DNA of 64,000 bases from Pandoraea terrae (GTDB lineage: Bacteria; Pseudomonadota; Gammaproteobacteria; Burkholderiales; Burkholderiaceae), in contig NZ_CABPRZ010000021.1 of NCBI RefSeq assembly GCF_902459695.1, forward strand, positions 33,776-97,775, written 5' to 3'. The notes under the pieces are model-generated. The model ran no database searches. It was not told the origin of the DNA and saw nothing but the letters and a program-made list of their open reading frames with translations. Made by a program: the position numbers and the translations under genes. Every line of letters begins with the position of its first letter. Position 1 is the first letter of the stretch. Positions 18,165 through 26,227 of the stretch are shown here, piece after piece.

Positions 18165-18962
18165 ATGAAGGTTAAGAAGGCCCTTCTTTTCGCAATTCTT
18201 TCAGTTACTGCGGCGTGCGCCTCGATCGGAGCACATGCGGAAGACCTGCTTGACACCGTCAAGGCTCGAGGCGTGCTGATGATCGGGATGGAGGGAACTT
18301 ACCCTCCGTTTAATTATCGCGACACGAATGGCGAGTTGCAGGGCTTTGACGTTGACGTTGCCAAGGCGGTGGCTGCAAAGCTGGGTGTCAAGCCGCAGTT
18401 CTTTACGTCGGAATGGTCGAGCCTGATCGGCGGCCTTCAGGCCGGGAAGTTCGACGTTGTGACAAATCAGGTATCCGTTACGCCGCAGCGACGTCAGTCT
18501 CTCGATTTCAGTCCCCCTTACGCCTACTCGGCAGTCCAGGTTCTGGAAAAGAAGGACGACAAGCAGGAATACCGAACCCTTGAAGAACTGAAGGGAAAGC
18601 GCGTGGCGGTTACATTGGGTTCGAACTTCGCCGACCTGGCCAAGTCGGTTCCCGGCATCATTGTGCAGACGTATCCGGGGATGTCGGAAGCGCTTGGCGA
18701 TCTCGTGAACGGTCGGGCTGACGCCTACCTGAATGACCGGCTCTTCGTGCCCTATCTCATCAAGACCTCGACCGTGCTCGTGCGCGGCGGTGGACTCCTG
18801 AAGAATACGAGCAATGAAATCGGCATCCCGTACCGGAAGGGAAATCCCAAGTTCTCTGCTGCGGTGAATGACGCGGTGGCTTCCATGAAGAAGGATGGCA
18901 CGCTCGCCGCAATCTCGAAGAAGTGGTTCGGCACGGATGTCACGCAGCCGCTTGGTAACTGA
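18165..18962 (+). CDS. ABC transporter substrate-binding protein, polar amino acid family
   Basis: 265 residues with a signal peptide cleaved after AHA at about residue 25. The mature part starts EDLLDTVKARGVLMIGMEGTYPPF, the classic opening of family 3 extracellular binding proteins. FDVDVAKAVAAKLG and the C-terminal KKDGTLAAISKKWFG are also typical. Members capture cystine, glutamine, histidine or arginine in the periplasm. The permease and ATPase follow in order, a complete importer. Its place between two C-S lyases suggests cystine or a cysteine S-conjugate as ligand, by context only. Confidence 0.9.
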   Translation: MKVKKALLFAILSVTAACASIGAHAEDLLDTVKARGVLMIGMEGTYPPFNYRDTNGELQGFDVDVAKAVAAKLGVKPQFFTSEWSSLIGGLQAGKFDVVTNQVSVTPQRRQSLDFSPPYAYSAVQVLEKKDDKQEYRTLEELKGKRVAVTLGSNFADLAKSVPGIIVQTYPGMSEALGDLVNGRADAYLNDRLFVPYLIKTSTVLVRGGGLLKNTSNEIGIPYRKGNPKFSAAVNDAVASMKKDGTLAAISKKWFGTDVTQPLGN

Positions 18963-19008
18963 CGTATTGCCCAACAGCAAGACGTGCCGTACGTCGGAGA
19001 AAGCGTAG

Positions 19009-19668
19009 ATGGAACGATTCAATCTGGTGTTCAATTCGGGCCCTGTTCTCTTGATGGGGACTCTGTTGACCATAAAGTTCGCGGTCGCGGCGATGGTGTT
19101 CGGGCTGGTGGTCGGTGTCTGCGCCGCGGTGATGAGAATCAGCGGCAATCGCGTGCTGGATCGAGTTGCTCAGGCATATGTGAGTGTCATGCGCGGTACG
19201 CCGCTATTGGTGCAGATGTTTGTCGTGTACTACGGCCTGCCAGATGTCGGCATTTCGTTGTCGCCAACGACGGCGGGGATTCTGACGCTGACATTGAACG
19301 CGGGGGCATATCTTTCGGAAAGCATGCGCGGTGCGATTCTCGGAATCCCCCGCGGACAATGGAGTGCATCGCATAGCTTGGGGCTGAGCTATTTCCAGAC
19401 GCTCCGGCACGTGATCGGACCTCAAGCGCTACGTCTTGCTGTTCCTTCCATGGGAAACACGCTGATCAGCCTGATCAAGGATACGTCGCTCGTATCCGTG
19501 ATCACGGTGACAGAGCTGCTTCGCTCCGCTCAGGAAGTCATCGCGACGACGTTTCAGCCATTGCCTCTGTATCTTGCCGCGGCGGCACTTTACTGGGTAT
19601 TGAGCTCTCTGTTGTCTGTCGTTCAGCATCGGTTGGAAGGGCATTTTGCTTTGCGGGCCCGACACTAG
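19009..19668 (+). CDS. ABC transporter permease, polar amino acid (HisM/GlnP type)
   Basis: 219 residues, a usual length for a one-gene homodimeric amino-acid permease. About five membrane segments; the cytoplasmic EAA-like loop is in the stretch following SESMRGAILGIPRGQWSAS, with LGLSYFQTLRHVIGPQALR. It forms the membrane channel of the importer with the products at 18165 and 19725. An AGAAAGCG site precedes the ATG. Confidence 0.9.
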   Translation: MERFNLVFNSGPVLLMGTLLTIKFAVAAMVFGLVVGVCAAVMRISGNRVLDRVAQAYVSVMRGTPLLVQMFVVYYGLPDVGISLSPTTAGILTLTLNAGAYLSESMRGAILGIPRGQWSASHSLGLSYFQTLRHVIGPQALRLAVPSMGNTLISLIKDTSLVSVITVTELLRSAQEVIATTFQPLPLYLAAAALYWVLSSLLSVVQHRLEGHFALRARH

Positions 19669-19724
19669 GCGGCACACGGGCTGCTGTCGATAATTGAACA
19701 AATTTTCGAATCGGGTAATGCAAT

Positions 19725-20450
19725 ATGATCGACATCAATAACGTCTCGAAGTGGTATGGCCAATTCCGTGTGCTGGATAGCTGCACGACAGTTGTTCAGA
19801 AGGGTGAGGTGGTAGTGGTCTGCGGGCCATCGGGTTCAGGGAAGTCGACGCTCATCAAGACGATCAATGGCCTGGAAGGTTTTCAGGAAGGTACTATCAC
19901 GGTCGATGGCATCAGCGTGGGTCACTCGAAAACGAACCTCACGTCGCTACGTGCGCGAGTGGGTATGGTTTTTCAGCATTTCGAGGTGTTCCCGCACATG
20001 AGCATCCTTCAGAACCTCACACTGGCGCAGGTCAAGGTCCTGGGGAGGTCTCGTGGCGAAGCCGACGAAAAGGCGCTGACGCTGCTCGATCGGGTGGGCC
20101 TCAAGGCGCATGCCAATAAGTATCCCGGTCAGATGTCCGGCGGGCAGCAACAGCGTGTTGCCATTGCGCGGGCGTTGTCAATGGATCCGACGGCGATTCT
20201 CTTCGACGAGCCGACGTCCGCACTCGATCCCGAGATGGTCAATGAGGTTTTGGACGTCATGATCGAGCTCGCGCAGGAGGGGATGACGATGGTCTGCGTG
20301 ACCCACGAGATGGGGTTCGCCCGAAAGGTCGCAGACCGGGTCCTTTTCATGGACGGGGGCGCAATTGTGGAGGACTGTGAAAAGGATAGTTTCTTCGGTG
20401 CACCTCGATCGGAGCGCGCCCGGGACTTCCTGGCAAAGGTCCTGCATTGA
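19725..20450 (+). CDS. ABC transporter ATP-binding protein, polar amino acid (GlnQ type)
   Basis: 241 residues. Walker A GPSGSGKST (34-42), Q-loop in VFQHFEVFPH, signature MSGGQQQRVAIARAL, Walker B ILFDEPTSALDPE and the switch histidine in VCVTHEMGFAR. These identify the GlnQ/HisP class energising amino-acid uptake at the inner face of the membrane. It closes the three-gene importer operon and is followed by a hairpin at 20603-20636. Confidence 0.93.
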   Translation: MIDINNVSKWYGQFRVLDSCTTVVQKGEVVVVCGPSGSGKSTLIKTINGLEGFQEGTITVDGISVGHSKTNLTSLRARVGMVFQHFEVFPHMSILQNLTLAQVKVLGRSRGEADEKALTLLDRVGLKAHANKYPGQMSGGQQQRVAIARALSMDPTAILFDEPTSALDPEMVNEVLDVMIELAQEGMTMVCVTHEMGFARKVADRVLFMDGGAIVEDCEKDSFFGAPRSERARDFLAKVLH

Positions 20451-20602
20451 CATCAGCGAGATCCTGCAATTCCCGACGTTCCGCCACCGGAGTCGCACCG
20501 AGGTGACGCCCCGGTGGAGCTGACCTGCGAGTCGCGGCGGGACTCCCGGCGACTGTAATGGGTGCGAAATTCACTTCCTCTGAAATGACATTTCGTTTCC
20601 GC

Positions 20603-20636
20603 GCCTTGGCTGCGAGTGTGTGATTGCAGCCAAGGC
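20603..20636 (+). terminator. Terminator candidate after the ABC operon
   Basis: Arms gccttggctgc (20603-20613) and gcagccaaggc (20626-20636) pair perfectly over 11 bp with a 12-nt loop. A pyrimidine-rich tail (tcttcttt) lies about ten bases further. Placed about 150 bp after the ATPase stop, it is a plausible imperfect intrinsic terminator. Confidence 0.55.
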
Positions 20637-20712
20637 CCGGACGCAGTCTTCTTTGCCACTTATCGGCAAGGTGTGTGGGATGCCGGAATTCCCCGCGGCC
20701 GGCGCGCTGCGC

Positions 20713-20955
20713 TCACTCTCTTGTTGCAGTTGCATCGTCAAGTAGCTTGCTTGCGTCTACTAGCAACTGGCTTCCAGCATCCGTCAATTTCACGCCACGC
20801 GTCGTTCGCTCGAACAAACGCGTGCCCAGATCGTCATCGAGCCCTTGGATCTAACGCGTCAAGGTGGGTTGCGCAATGTGCACCGCCTGGGCCGCGATGC
20901 TGATGCTCCCATGCTTCGCCACGGCAGGGAAATAGCGCAATTGGCGCAGATCCAT
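20713..20955 (-). pseudogene. LysR-family regulator, truncated with internal amber stop
   Basis: Reading the minus strand from the ATG at 20955 gives MDLRQLRYFPAVAKHG, a typical LysR helix-turn-helix start. After IAQPTLTR comes TAG where the family has glutamine (CAG), then the frame resumes with LDDDLGTRLFERTTRGVKL and LTDAGSQLL. Homology stops at about residue 80 with a TGA. Only the DNA-binding part remains. It lies divergent to the M20 amidohydrolase, the same layout as the intact LysR gene at 42169-43080, whose N-terminus is similar. It should be non-functional unless amber suppression gave a small DNA-binding peptide. Confidence 0.85.
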
Positions 20956-21257
20956 CGCTATACCTTCCCGGCATCGGTTGGATGTTAAAAAGGTATTTTA
21001 CGACATGCCGACTAATTTCTATCATTCAGCGTCATGCCTTGGAAAGTGTCGAAAAACTTCGACAGATCCTAGAGCAAAAGGAGTGATGGAGATGATTCAA
21101 GTGCCTAGATGTGCATGGAAGTTGTCGGCTTCGCGCGAGCCCGACACACCTGTTCGCGAGGACTTCGCATCGAGTCCTCTGTCAGGCGCTGTGCCTTCGC
21201 GTTGATCGGTTTGCGTTAAACGCTGCCGTTGAATCTATCCCTTCTGCGGATCGCCAC
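20956..21257. promoter_or_regulatory. Former LysR/amidohydrolase divergent region
   Basis: 302 bp. A stretch around 20990-21030 (attttacgacatgcc and following) resembles the corresponding region at 43121-43160 and its duplicate at 56790-56830. It probably carried the LysR operator. The amidohydrolase frame is open back to 21111, but the sequence there looks non-coding. Confidence 0.4.
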
Positions 21258-22457
21258 ATGTATCTCGACAAAGACGCCATCCTCAACATCGATCAGCTCA
21301 CTGCCTTTCGTCACGATCTGCACATGCACCCTGAGCTGAAGTACGAGGAAAGCCGCACGGCCGACAGGATCGCTGCCTACCTCACAGCGCTGGGCATTCC
21401 GATGGTGCGCGGCCTAGGCGCCACTGGCATCGTGGCCAGCATCCACGGCAAGGGCCGCAGTGCCGGCAATCCGGGCCCGGCCTTGGGCATTCGCGCTGAT
21501 ATGGATGCGTTGCCGCTGCAGGAGATCAACCTGTTCGAGCATGCGAGCAGATATGAAGGCCGCATGCACGCGTGCGGACATGACGGACACACCGCCATGG
21601 TGCTGGGCGCGGCCGAACTGCTGGTGGCCAACCGCGACTTCGATGGCACGGTGCACTTGATCTTCCAACCTGCCGAGGAAGGCGGCGCAGGCGCGCGCGC
21701 AATGATGGACGAGGGGCTGTTCGATCAATTTCCCTGCCAAGCCGTTTTCGCGCTGCACAACTGGCCCGCGCTACCGCAGGGGCAGATGGGTGTGCGCGTG
21801 GGCCCGATCATGGCCGCTGCGATGAAGTTCGAGATCATTGTGCGCGGCAAGGGAGGGCATGCAGCGCTGCCGCACACGACGATCGACCCAATCCCGGTGG
21901 CTTGCTTCATCGTTGCCCAGTTGCAGACACTGGTGTCGCGCGGCACCGATCCACTGGACGCAGCAGTACTCACCGTAGGCAAGATCGACGCCGGCACGTC
22001 GCCGAACATTATCCCGGATGAAGCACGCATCTATGGTACTTGCCGCAATCTGACCAAGGAATCGCAGCAGTTCCTGATCGACGGCCTGCATCGCATTTCG
22101 GGCCATATTGCCGAGGCGCATTTCGCTGCGGCCGAAGTTGTTCTGATGTCTGGTGGCTACCCCAATACGACGAATCACAAAAAGGAAGCGGTGTTCATGG
22201 GCGAGGTCATGCGCGAGATGGTGGGCAACGATAACGCGCACACCGACGTGCTTCCCGCAATGACTGCAGAGGACTTCGGATTCATGCTGCAGCAGGTTCC
22301 TGGCGCCTATGGGTGGATCGGCAATGGGGCGGACGGCAAGCCAGGTGTGGGCTTGCACAACCCCGGCTATGACTTCAACGACCACAACCTGGATTTAGGC
22401 GCCCGATTCTGGAATCGACTGGCGCGCCGCTGGTTTGAAACCCAGGCGCAGCGCTAG
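21258..22457 (+). CDS. M20-family amidohydrolase/aminoacylase (hippurate hydrolase-like)
   Basis: 399 residues from the ATG at 21258 (MYLDKDAILNIDQL). Metal and catalytic motifs of the M20D/carboxypeptidase Ss1 group are in order: HDLHMHPELKYEE, GIRADMDALPLQE, HACGHDGHTAM and EEGGAGARAM, with AEDFGFMLQQVPGAY near the end. Such enzymes use two metal ions to hydrolyse N-acyl amino acids such as hippurate or N-acetyl-cysteine conjugates. It is followed by a truncated exported protein and a second C-S lyase plus RidA. Together these would free a cysteine conjugate from its acyl group and then cleave it; this is inference. Confidence 0.87.
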   Translation: MYLDKDAILNIDQLTAFRHDLHMHPELKYEESRTADRIAAYLTALGIPMVRGLGATGIVASIHGKGRSAGNPGPALGIRADMDALPLQEINLFEHASRYEGRMHACGHDGHTAMVLGAAELLVANRDFDGTVHLIFQPAEEGGAGARAMMDEGLFDQFPCQAVFALHNWPALPQGQMGVRVGPIMAAAMKFEIIVRGKGGHAALPHTTIDPIPVACFIVAQLQTLVSRGTDPLDAAVLTVGKIDAGTSPNIIPDEARIYGTCRNLTKESQQFLIDGLHRISGHIAEAHFAAAEVVLMSGGYPNTTNHKKEAVFMGEVMREMVGNDNAHTDVLPAMTAEDFGFMLQQVPGAYGWIGNGADGKPGVGLHNPGYDFNDHNLDLGARFWNRLARRWFETQAQR

Positions 22458-22529
22458 TGCGCGCTTCCCGGCAAGGCGTATTCGGCAGCCCGCTGAGCAT
22501 ATCGACGAAACCACAACAGAAGGAGACAT

Positions 22530-22671
22530 GGACATGACTCGCAAGGTGAACAAGCGTTTGATCCTCAAATCGCTGAGCGGCGCCATCGCTGCTTGCGCAC
22601 TGGCCCCCCATGTCGTGGGCGCAAACATTTCCGACATAGCTTGTCAGTCTTGTGGTGTCCTACCCCGCTGA
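22530..22671 (+). pseudogene. Truncated exported protein, signal peptide remnant
   Basis: A strong site (gaaggag, 22521-22527) precedes ATG 22530 (or 22536). The 46-residue product is a basic start and hydrophobic signal segment (LILKSLSGAIAACALAPHVV) that ends soon after in unrelated residues and TGA. It looks like the first tenth of a periplasmic receptor, most likely a tripartite-tricarboxylate (Bug) receptor given the Bug fragment at 56994, but too little is left to prove the family. The sequence from about 22643 (tgtcagtcttgtggtgtcc) may be an insertion-sequence end, which would explain the truncation. Confidence 0.6.
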
Positions 22672-22722
22672 AAATGTACCAATTCCTCCCATGAGGCAAC
22701 GCCGCTATCCTCGCAAAAAAGG

Positions 22723-23988
22723 ATGGGTTTTTCATTGAAAAATGGAGTGATTGTGAATTCTTTTTCTTTCGCTATGCCCACCAATTCTGGTCAAAGAAAT
22801 AGCTGCGTGTTCGACGAAGTTTTTGATCGAAAGAAATCCAACTCGATGAAGTGGGCCTTCGGGCAGAAACTTCTTTCCGCGGATGAATTTGCGGCCGATC
22901 CTCTGCCGATGTGGGTGGCCGATACCGATTTCCGCGCTCCCCAGCCCGTCATCGACGCCCTCCATGACGCAGTGGAGCATGGCATCTTTGGCTATCCCGG
23001 CGGTGCCACTGCCAGTTATGTCGAAGCGGTCGTAGGCTGGCAGGCCAAGCGCTTCGGATGGGATGTCCCGAAAGAATGGGTCATTCAGACCTCGGGTATC
23101 ATCACGACGCTGAAGACTGCCATGCAGGCTTTTTCCGCGCCGGGCGATTCGGTACTGATCCAGCCGCCCGTCTATGGCCACTTCCACGGCGACGTCTTGA
23201 TGAATGGTCGTCATCTGGCCTATGCCCCGCTGGAGCGCACGGAATCAGGCTATCGCTTCAACGAAAAGACTTTTGAGGCGGCGATTCAGGGCAACACGAA
23301 GATCTTCATTCTCAGCCACCCCCACAACCCGACGGGCAATGTCTGGTCTGAGAGCGAATTGAGAACCATGGGCGAAATCTGCCGGCGTCACGGAATTCTC
23401 GTGATCTCGGATGAGATTCACCAGGACCTGATCATCAATCCGGAAAAGAAGCATATTCCCTTTGCTTCTCTCAGCGAGGAATTCGCGCAGAACAGCATCA
23501 CCTGCACTGCGCCGAGCAAGACGTTCAACCTGCCTGGCCTGCAAAGCGCGAACGTCTTCGTCCCCAACCGGCGCCTGCGCGAGGACTTGCTGAGGCAATA
23601 CGACCGGAACATGTTCCCGTTGGTCAACACCCTGGGCATGGTAGCTGCGGAAGCGGCCTATGCGCACGGCGCGTCCTGGGTGGACGACATGCTGGAGTAT
23701 CTGCGTGGGAACCACGCGCACTTCCGCGATGCGATCAACGGCGCTACGTCGAAACTCAAGGTCTTGCCGACGGACTCGCTCTATCTCGCCTGGATGGATT
23801 GCCGCGGGCTCGGCATGGACGCAGATGTGCTCAACAAGTTCATGCTGACCAAGGCAAGGGTCTGGCTCGACAAGGGGCAAAAGTTCGGTGCCGAAGGCCA
23901 CGGCTACATGCGCGCCAATCTGGGCTGCCCGCGCTCCACGGTCGATGAGGCGATTCGCCGCATCACCCAGGCGATTACAGAGCTTTGA
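22723..23988 (+). CDS. Second PatB/MalY-type PLP-dependent C-S lyase
   Basis: Up to 421 residues. The first 25 or so lack homology, so the true start may be the GTG at 22753, which has ggag five bases ahead, or ATG 22774. Motifs with numbering from 22723: LPMWVADTDF (61-70), NPTGNVW, SDEIHQDL (229-236) and Schiff-base K266 in SKTFNLPGLQ. Same family as the lyase at 15344 but clearly diverged, so not a recent duplication. It is followed after 20 bp by a RidA gene, which would remove the reactive 2-aminoacrylate it releases. The 5' end lies next to the truncated exported gene, so its native promoter may be gone. Confidence 0.87.
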   Translation: MGFSLKNGVIVNSFSFAMPTNSGQRNSCVFDEVFDRKKSNSMKWAFGQKLLSADEFAADPLPMWVADTDFRAPQPVIDALHDAVEHGIFGYPGGATASYVEAVVGWQAKRFGWDVPKEWVIQTSGIITTLKTAMQAFSAPGDSVLIQPPVYGHFHGDVLMNGRHLAYAPLERTESGYRFNEKTFEAAIQGNTKIFILSHPHNPTGNVWSESELRTMGEICRRHGILVISDEIHQDLIINPEKKHIPFASLSEEFAQNSITCTAPSKTFNLPGLQSANVFVPNRRLREDLLRQYDRNMFPLVNTLGMVAAEAAYAHGASWVDDMLEYLRGNHAHFRDAINGATSKLKVLPTDSLYLAWMDCRGLGMDADVLNKFMLTKARVWLDKGQKFGAEGHGYMRANLGCPRSTVDEAIRRITQAITEL

Positions 23989-24008
23989 ACTGACGGGAGC
24001 ACCATCGC

Positions 24009-24473
24009 ATGAGCGAAACGATTGAAAAGCGCCTGGCGCAGCTCGGCGTGGAACTGCCCACGCCCGCCAAGGGTGTAGCCAGCTACGTGCCCGTCATTCG
24101 CGTGGGGGATACGCTCGTCACCTCCGGGCAATTGCCCCTGAAGGATGGCCAGTTGATGTCGCGAGGCCTCCTTGGCAGCGAGCTCGACGTAGCGCAAGGG
24201 CAGCTCGCTGCCAAATGGTGCGCGGCAAATGTGCTGGCGCAGGCCAAGGCGGCTCTTGGAGATCTTGAGCGTATCCAGCGCCTCGTCAAGATCACCGTCT
24301 TCGTCGCGTCTGCTCCGGACTTCTGCGAGCAGCACGTCGTTGCCAACGGCGCTTCGGACCTGTTCGTCTCTGCGCTCGGGGACAAGGGTCAACACGCCCG
24401 ATCTGCAGTGGGCGTTGCAGCCTTGCCGATGAACGCGGCCGTGGAAGTCGAAGCGACGTTTGAAGTCGCCTGA
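24009..24473 (+). CDS. RidA/YjgF-family enamine deaminase, LOAG-type
   Basis: 154 residues, slightly longer than the 130-residue classical RidA and like the larger subgroup found in amino-acid operons. Seen: VIRVGDTLVTSGQLPL, GQLAAKWCAANVLAQAKAALG, a LVKITVFVAS strand and the closing LPMNAAVEVEATFEVA with the substrate-contacting glutamate region. The usual arginine before the final segment is not obvious, so activity could differ. RidA proteins hydrolyse 2-aminoacrylate and related enamines to keto acids. The gene is 20 bp downstream of the C-S lyase with GACGGGAGCACC ahead, a functional pair. Confidence 0.85.
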   Translation: MSETIEKRLAQLGVELPTPAKGVASYVPVIRVGDTLVTSGQLPLKDGQLMSRGLLGSELDVAQGQLAAKWCAANVLAQAKAALGDLERIQRLVKITVFVASAPDFCEQHVVANGASDLFVSALGDKGQHARSAVGVAALPMNAAVEVEATFEVA

Positions 24474-24651
24474 TGTGACCAGATGGAGCAGTCCAGCGCT
24501 CCAGACCAGCATAGCTGCCCTGCCGAAAACCGCGGCGTGGATAAGAGGCAGCAGCACAGCAAGCAATGGGATCCGTGCATTGCTTGCTCCAAACCCTCAC
24601 GGATTCTGTGACCAGTGCGATCAGAACGAATCACCAGGAGTGGAGACAAAT

Positions 24652-25965
24652 ATGAGCCAGAATCTTCATATATCTGAAGCGAGCATGCCCGCTCTGGATC
24701 AGAGAAAACCGACAAGACAACGGTTTTTCCTCGTAGTAATCCTGTTTATCGGGATTTCAGTTGCCTATCTGGATCGAGTCAATATCGCAGTCATTGCGGC
24801 GAATTCTCGGTTTCTTGCCGATATGGGCATTGCCGGGCAGCCAGTGAAAATTGGGCTGATGATGAGTCTGTTTCTGGGGGCCTATGGGATTTCCAATGTT
24901 GTCTTGAGTCCGCTCGGCGACTATTTAGGTTCCCGCAGAGCCATGGTGGTTGCCTATGTGATCATGTGCGCTTCTCTATTGATCGGCGGTATGGCAAGTA
25001 CTTTTGGCATCTTGCTGGCCACACGTGTGCTATTGGGAATTGGTGAGGGCCTCTACTATCCCATGCAGAACACGTTCGTCAAAAATTGGTTCCCACCGAA
25101 AGAGCGTGGCAGAGCAAATACCGCTTGGCTTATTGGGCAGTCGCTCGCTCCGGCGGCTGCCTTGCCGATTTTCACCTATCTTGTCGCAGCGCACTCATGG
25201 GAATCAACTTTCCACTTTTCTTTAGCGCTCAGTCTTATTCCACTGGTATTGCTGTTGTTTTTTACGGCCGATACGCCCCGCGCGCACAAGCGAGTGAACG
25301 AGGAAGAGCGGAAATACATAGAGGAAAATCTGGCTAAGGAGAACGGTGACGGCAGCGAGGGTGCGCCAGTAAAAGAACCGTTTCTCAAGTTGGCAAAAAC
25401 ATACGCCTCAAATTATCGCTTTTGGATGCTACTGCTAATTCTTGCTTCAAATTCGATTTTGTCTTGGGGTATTGCGACGTGGCTCCCAACTTATCTGAAC
25501 AAGGAGCGTGGATTTTCCTGGGAAGCCATGGGTTGGATATCGTCGCTGCCATTCGTTCTTGGTTTTCTGTTCAAGATCGTCGCAGGCGTAATCATCGACC
25601 GCACGGGAAGAAATGCGCCCGTCATGGCATTGTCGGCATTGCTCTGCGCTGCGGGAGTGTACCTGGGGGTGACTATTCAGGATAACTACACCGCCGCCAT
25701 AGTTATTGCACTTGGCATTGGGGCTTCATCCGCGCAAATTCCGGGTATTTTCACCTTGCTTCAGAAATTGGTTCCGAAGACCGCAATGTCTTCGGCGGCT
25801 GGAACATTGAATGGCATTGCCGTGGGTTTTGGAGCACTTTCGCCAGTATTGATAGGGCTTTCCATCAGCGTGACTGGAAATTTCAGCTCCGCCTTGTATT
25901 TCATCATGGGCATCATATTGATGGGGGGTGTCTTGGCTGGCATTCTTGCGGCGCAAAAGCTGTAA
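24652..25965 (+). CDS. MFS transporter, ACS family
   Basis: 437 residues from the ATG at 24652, eight bases after tggag. About twelve membrane segments, with LDRVNIAVIA at the end of TM1, typical of ACS-family organic-anion carriers. The middle loop is charged (HKRVNEEERKYIEENLAKENG). Base composition is lower in GC than the flanking pnt genes, suggesting separate origin. It follows RidA by 180 bp and could bring in the N-acyl or conjugated substrate of the upstream enzymes. A related MFS gene occurs at 51375-52721. Confidence 0.85.
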   Translation: MSQNLHISEASMPALDQRKPTRQRFFLVVILFIGISVAYLDRVNIAVIAANSRFLADMGIAGQPVKIGLMMSLFLGAYGISNVVLSPLGDYLGSRRAMVVAYVIMCASLLIGGMASTFGILLATRVLLGIGEGLYYPMQNTFVKNWFPPKERGRANTAWLIGQSLAPAAALPIFTYLVAAHSWESTFHFSLALSLIPLVLLLFFTADTPRAHKRVNEEERKYIEENLAKENGDGSEGAPVKEPFLKLAKTYASNYRFWMLLLILASNSILSWGIATWLPTYLNKERGFSWEAMGWISSLPFVLGFLFKIVAGVIIDRTGRNAPVMALSALLCAAGVYLGVTIQDNYTAAIVIALGIGASSAQIPGIFTLLQKLVPKTAMSSAAGTLNGIAVGFGALSPVLIGLSISVTGNFSSALYFIMGIILMGGVLAGILAAQKL

Positions 25966-26023
25966 ATCTGCAGGACTGCATCCCAGTCCTCTCTATGGCG
26001 GTGGAATAATCGTCGTGCTGCAG

Positions 26024-26054
26024 TCAAAGTCATTTGTCAAGTAAATGACTTTGA
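26024..26054. promoter_or_regulatory. Perfect 12-bp inverted repeat before pntA
   Basis: Arms tcaaagtcattt (26024-26035) and aaatgactttga (26043-26054) flank a 7-bp spacer gtcaagt. No T tract follows. It lies about 60 bp after the MFS stop and 175 bp before pntA. It could be an operator for the PHB-redox operon or the terminator of the MFS gene. Confidence 0.55.
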
Positions 26055-26227
26055 ATTCTAAATAATTCCGGTAAATACTGAGCAAATGGCCGGCCCACTC
26101 GCCATTCTCCGAACTGCTGGAATACAGCGTTCGGAAATGACGTGGGGCCAGGTACTCGCCAAGAGTGCTGCGCTGGATTGCTAAAACCGGACGCATCGTG
26201 CAATCGGTGCGTAATAGGAGACATTTC

